Assembly: GCA_050698355.1 (NCBI GenBank)
Contig: JBOHBN010000431.1
Location: 1 to 8,291, forward strand
Length of the DNA stretch: 8,291 nt
Direction of reading: 5' to 3'
Origin: JBOHBN01 sp050698355
GTDB lineage: Bacteria > Actinomycetota > Actinomycetes > Streptosporangiales > WHST01
Numbering within the stretch: position 1 is the stretch's first letter; every line of letters starts with the position of its first letter. Made by a program: the position numbers and the translations under genes. The notes below the pieces were generated by a model. That model was not told the origin of the DNA and ran no database searches. It was given only the letters and a program-made list of their open reading frames with translations. This document shows, piece after piece, positions 6,611 to 8,291 of the stretch.

Positions 6611-6985
6611 ACGCTCATAATGGCCGACCCGCACAGGCCAGCAGCCCTGCGCTGCGGGGGCGTCGGCCAGGCTCGCGACATAGACGTCCGGCGCGCTCTG
6701 CTCGCCGGACAGGTCGATACCGGTGGTCAGTACAAGCCCGCCGAAGAGGAGCGGAGCCGGGACCGCGAGCTCGAACACGTGCACCCGCTCAAGCGGGGAG
6801 TCCATGCGCGCAGCCGCCACGCGCACGCGCAGGTCCGGGGACGAGTGGGAGGCGAGCGGCCGTATGGTCAACGCCGTGGGCGGCCGCCTCGATGTGGCCG
6901 CGGATGGTCTCTGGGTGCCTCCAATGTGCCACACCCGGGGCAGTCCGTTCCGGGCTTCCGAAGTGTCCCGAGTAGTCGCTGGATG

Positions 6986-7014
6986 TTGACCTCCTTCAGT
7001 AGATCGTCTACAGT
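6986..7014 (+). promoter_or_regulatory. Possible upstream promoter of the RpiR-type gene
   Basis: TTGACC (6986-6991) and TACAGT (7009-7014) are spaced by 17 nt and point towards the regulator gene. The palindrome at 6999-7011 overlaps the spacer and -10 element. Confidence 0.4.
6999..7011. promoter_or_regulatory. Operator-like palindrome before the regulator
   Basis: GTAGA and TCTAC form perfect arms around TCG. It lies inside the possible promoter at 6986-7014. A site here would suit autoregulation by the RpiR-type protein, which is inference from position. Confidence 0.4.
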
Positions 7015-7024
7015 CGCGATGAAA

Positions 7025-7053
7025 TTCTCCTTCAACACTTGTCTCTATATACT
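7025..7053 (+). promoter_or_regulatory. Probable proximal promoter of the RpiR-type gene
   Basis: TATACT (7048-7053) matches five of six -10 bases and stands out in this GC-rich sequence. The -35 region, 17 nt upstream (TTCTCC, 7025-7030), is weak. Transcription would begin near 7060, about 12 nt before ATG 7072 and after the alternative TTG at 7039. Confidence 0.4.
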
Positions 7054-7071
7054 GAAAGTAAGCTCCGACAC

Positions 7072-7953
7072 ATGGCGCCAGGCGGCATCCTCATCCGGCT
7101 GGGGGAGATCGGCGGCGAGCTCACCGATGCGGAGGCTCGCGTAGCCGACTACCTCCTCGCCAACAGCCAGGAGGCGCGTGCCCTGACGATCACCGTGCTT
7201 GCCCAGCGCAGCTCGACCAGCGAGGCGACCGTGGTCCGGTTGTGCAAGAAGCTCCGCCTGCGCGGGTACCAGGAGCTGCGCCTGGCGCTCGCGCAGGACG
7301 CCGGTGACCCCCGACTGGCTGCGATACACGAGAACGTCGCACTCGACGACGGTCCCGGAGCACTCCTCGGCAAGGTTTTCGCCGGAGCGAGCCGAGCGCT
7401 CGGCGACACGCTCGCGATCGCGGACGAGAAGCAGTTCGAGCGTGCCGTCGACTCGCTTCGGGCGGCCGAGACGGTGAACTTCCTGGGCATCGGTGCGTCC
7501 GGGGCGGTGGCCCAGGACGCGTACTTCCGCTTCATCAAGCTCGGCAAGTGCTGCTATGCCCTGACCGAGAGCAGCAGCCAGCTCGCCCGCGTTGCGCTCG
7601 TCGGTGCAGGCGACGTGGTAGTCGCGATCTCCCACTCCGGCCGGTCGCGCGACCTGGTGTTCGCCGTGGAGACGGCCCGAAGGCACGGTTGCTTCACGAT
7701 CGGCATCACGCAGTTCGGCCAGCAACCGCTCGTGGGCGCATGCGACGTCACACTGTTCACCTCGTCAAGCGAGACCGCGTTCCACTCCGAGGCGATGGCA
7801 TCGCGCATAGCCCAGCACGCGCTGCTCGATGCGCTGTTCGTGGGGGTCGCTCTAGGCAGCTACGAGGAAGCGCTGGCCAACCTTGCCACCGCCCGCGAAC
7901 TCACCGCTCATCTGCGCATCCCCGCGTCCTCGCGGGCCACGTCCAAGACCTAA
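7072..7953 (+). CDS. RpiR/MurR-family transcriptional regulator with SIS domain
   Basis: This 293-residue regulator has the two-domain RpiR layout. The N-terminal HTH_6 region starts with ELTDAEARVADYLLAN (16-31). Its helix-turn-helix (about 40-66: LAQRSSTSEATVVRLCKKL, then LRGY) binds DNA. A SIS sugar-isomerase-like domain (about 133-250) carries FLGIGASG, AISHSGRSRD (185-194) and TSSSE, residues that bind a phosphosugar or similar effector in the family. I chose ATG 7072 because a TATACT -10 element lies between it and the in-frame TTG at 7039. The ribosome binding site is weak with either start (GAAAG, about 13 nt away). The stop overlaps the next gene's AAGGAG, so regulator and transporter protein are probably cotranscribed, and the regulator likely controls that transporter operon. 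Actinobacterial RpiR members are not limited to sugars, so the effector is open. Confidence 0.9.
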   Translation: MAPGGILIRLGEIGGELTDAEARVADYLLANSQEARALTITVLAQRSSTSEATVVRLCKKLRLRGYQELRLALAQDAGDPRLAAIHENVALDDGPGALLGKVFAGASRALGDTLAIADEKQFERAVDSLRAAETVNFLGIGASGAVAQDAYFRFIKLGKCCYALTESSSQLARVALVGAGDVVVAISHSGRSRDLVFAVETARRHGCFTIGITQFGQQPLVGACDVTLFTSSSETAFHSEAMASRIAQHALLDALFVGVALGSYEEALANLATARELTAHLRIPASSRATSKT

Positions 7954-7957
7954 GGAG
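7952..7957 (+). promoter_or_regulatory. Ribosome binding site of the substrate-binding protein
   Basis: AAGGAG overlaps the regulator's TAA stop and lies 7 nt before ATG 7965, suggesting translational coupling. Confidence 0.75.
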
Positions 7958-7964
7958 TACTCGC

Positions 7965-8291
7965 ATGGCCGCAATTGACCGACGGCGGTTCCTGATCGGT
8001 GGTGCCGCGGCGACGCTGGCGGGCCTCACGGCCTGCTCGGCGAACGGGGGTGGTTCGTCGCAGGAGGCGACGGGCGGCACGAAGAACCCGGTGTACGCGC
8101 AGAGCGTGCAGATCACCTCCCTGGAAACCTCGGGCGGACAGCCGCAGGGGTACCCGGCCGGGTACGAGGCCGCGTTCGCCATCTACTCCGGGCTCGTCAA
8201 GTTCTCGCCGAGCTTGGACTTCAAGCCCGACCTCGCCACCCACTGGGAGGTCGCGGACGATGACAGGACATGGACCTTCAAGCTCCGCAGT
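7965..8291 (+). CDS. ABC-transporter substrate-binding lipoprotein, family 5 (peptide/opine/nickel type), 3' partial
   Basis: The first 109 residues of an extracellular solute-binding protein are visible, and the frame runs off the window. The signal region has a twin-arginine motif, DRRRFL (5-10), a hydrophobic stretch (11-21) and a lipobox LTAC with Cys24. The protein is therefore probably exported folded by Tat and anchored to the outer face of the membrane through a lipidated cysteine. A Gly/Ser-rich linker follows. Then come AIYSGLVKFSPSLDFKPDLATHWEV and DDRTWTFKLR, the standard opening of the SBP_bac_5 (DppA/OppA) family: first lobe, 'L.KPDLA.SW', 'TWTFKLR'. Such proteins deliver di- or oligopeptides, opines, nickel or sugars to an ABC permease, whose genes would be expected downstream. 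Full length is normally 500-600 residues. Confidence 0.9.
   Translation, partial: MAAIDRRRFLIGGAAATLAGLTACSANGGGSSQEATGGTKNPVYAQSVQITSLETSGGQPQGYPAGYEAAFAIYSGLVKFSPSLDFKPDLATHWEVADDDRTWTFKLRS

Larger units (their letters stand above)
6660..7035 (-). pseudogene. Unassigned degenerate minus-strand coding remnant
   Basis: On the minus strand an AAGGAG (within 7027-7033) lies 6 nt before an ATC codon (7020-7018) that begins an open run: IATVDDLLKEVNIQRLLGT. The frame then becomes unlikely, and TIRGHIEAAAHGVD appears in another frame (about 6917-6876). A third run, RVHVFELAVPAPLLFGG and DLSGEQSAPDVYVASL (about 6790-6680), leads into the hydrolase fossil. The protein-like composition and frame changes suggest a decayed gene upstream of the hydrolase whose ATG start may have mutated to ATC. 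The opening faintly resembles SnoaL/NTF2-like proteins, but I do not assign a family. Confidence 0.35.

Noticed and set aside
6494..6934. Intact 146-codon minus-strand gene
   Set aside because: Parts look protein-like, but the frame runs into out-of-frame hydrolase motifs, so it is better read as fossil sequence than a working gene.
7039..7071. TTG start for the RpiR-type regulator
   Set aside because: A TATACT promoter element lies within these codons, no ribosome binding site precedes the TTG, and the added residues precede the conserved HTH_6 start.

Overview
The window comes from a high-GC actinomycete. Coding regions are strongly biased to G or C at third positions, GTG is used as a start behind purine-rich ribosome binding sites, and the protein families are typical of soil actinobacteria. 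The genus cannot be fixed from this sequence. I found no RNA gene and no CRISPR array.

Layout. (a) 1-5304 is a plus-strand catabolic operon. It holds the 3' part of an enolase-superfamily gene (muconate-lactonizing-like), then two different DAO-family FAD-dependent oxidoreductases. An intact IS1182-family insertion sequence (about 2126-4029) splits the first oxidoreductase gene near its 3' end. Removing the element together with one copy of a flanking CTAG rejoins the reading frame exactly and restores a C-terminal tail of about 30 residues (4033-4125). The insertion is therefore well supported and probably recent. (b) 5305-7030 is a gene graveyard. It contains a plus-strand 3-oxoacid CoA-transferase subunit A fossil with three frameshifts, whose promoter and operator-like palindrome still look intact. 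A degenerate minus-strand alpha/beta-hydrolase fossil converges on it, followed by further unassigned minus-strand coding debris. (c) 7040-8291 starts a second plus-strand unit: an RpiR/MurR-type regulator with a SIS domain, then a Tat/lipoprotein family-5 (peptide/opine/nickel type) ABC-transporter substrate-binding protein cut off by the window edge.

Working hypothesis (inference): the locus takes up a small amino-acid-like or peptide-like compound through the family-5 ABC transporter, controls this through the RpiR protein, and processes it with the enolase-type enzyme and two flavin amine/amino-acid oxidoreductases. The most unusual protein is the enolase-superfamily member. It keeps the three metal ligands, but both usual acid/base lysine positions appear substituted (Tyr91 and Gly198 in the visible numbering), so its chemistry may not be that of the standard family. 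The IS insertion probably damages the first oxidoreductase and may be polar on the second.
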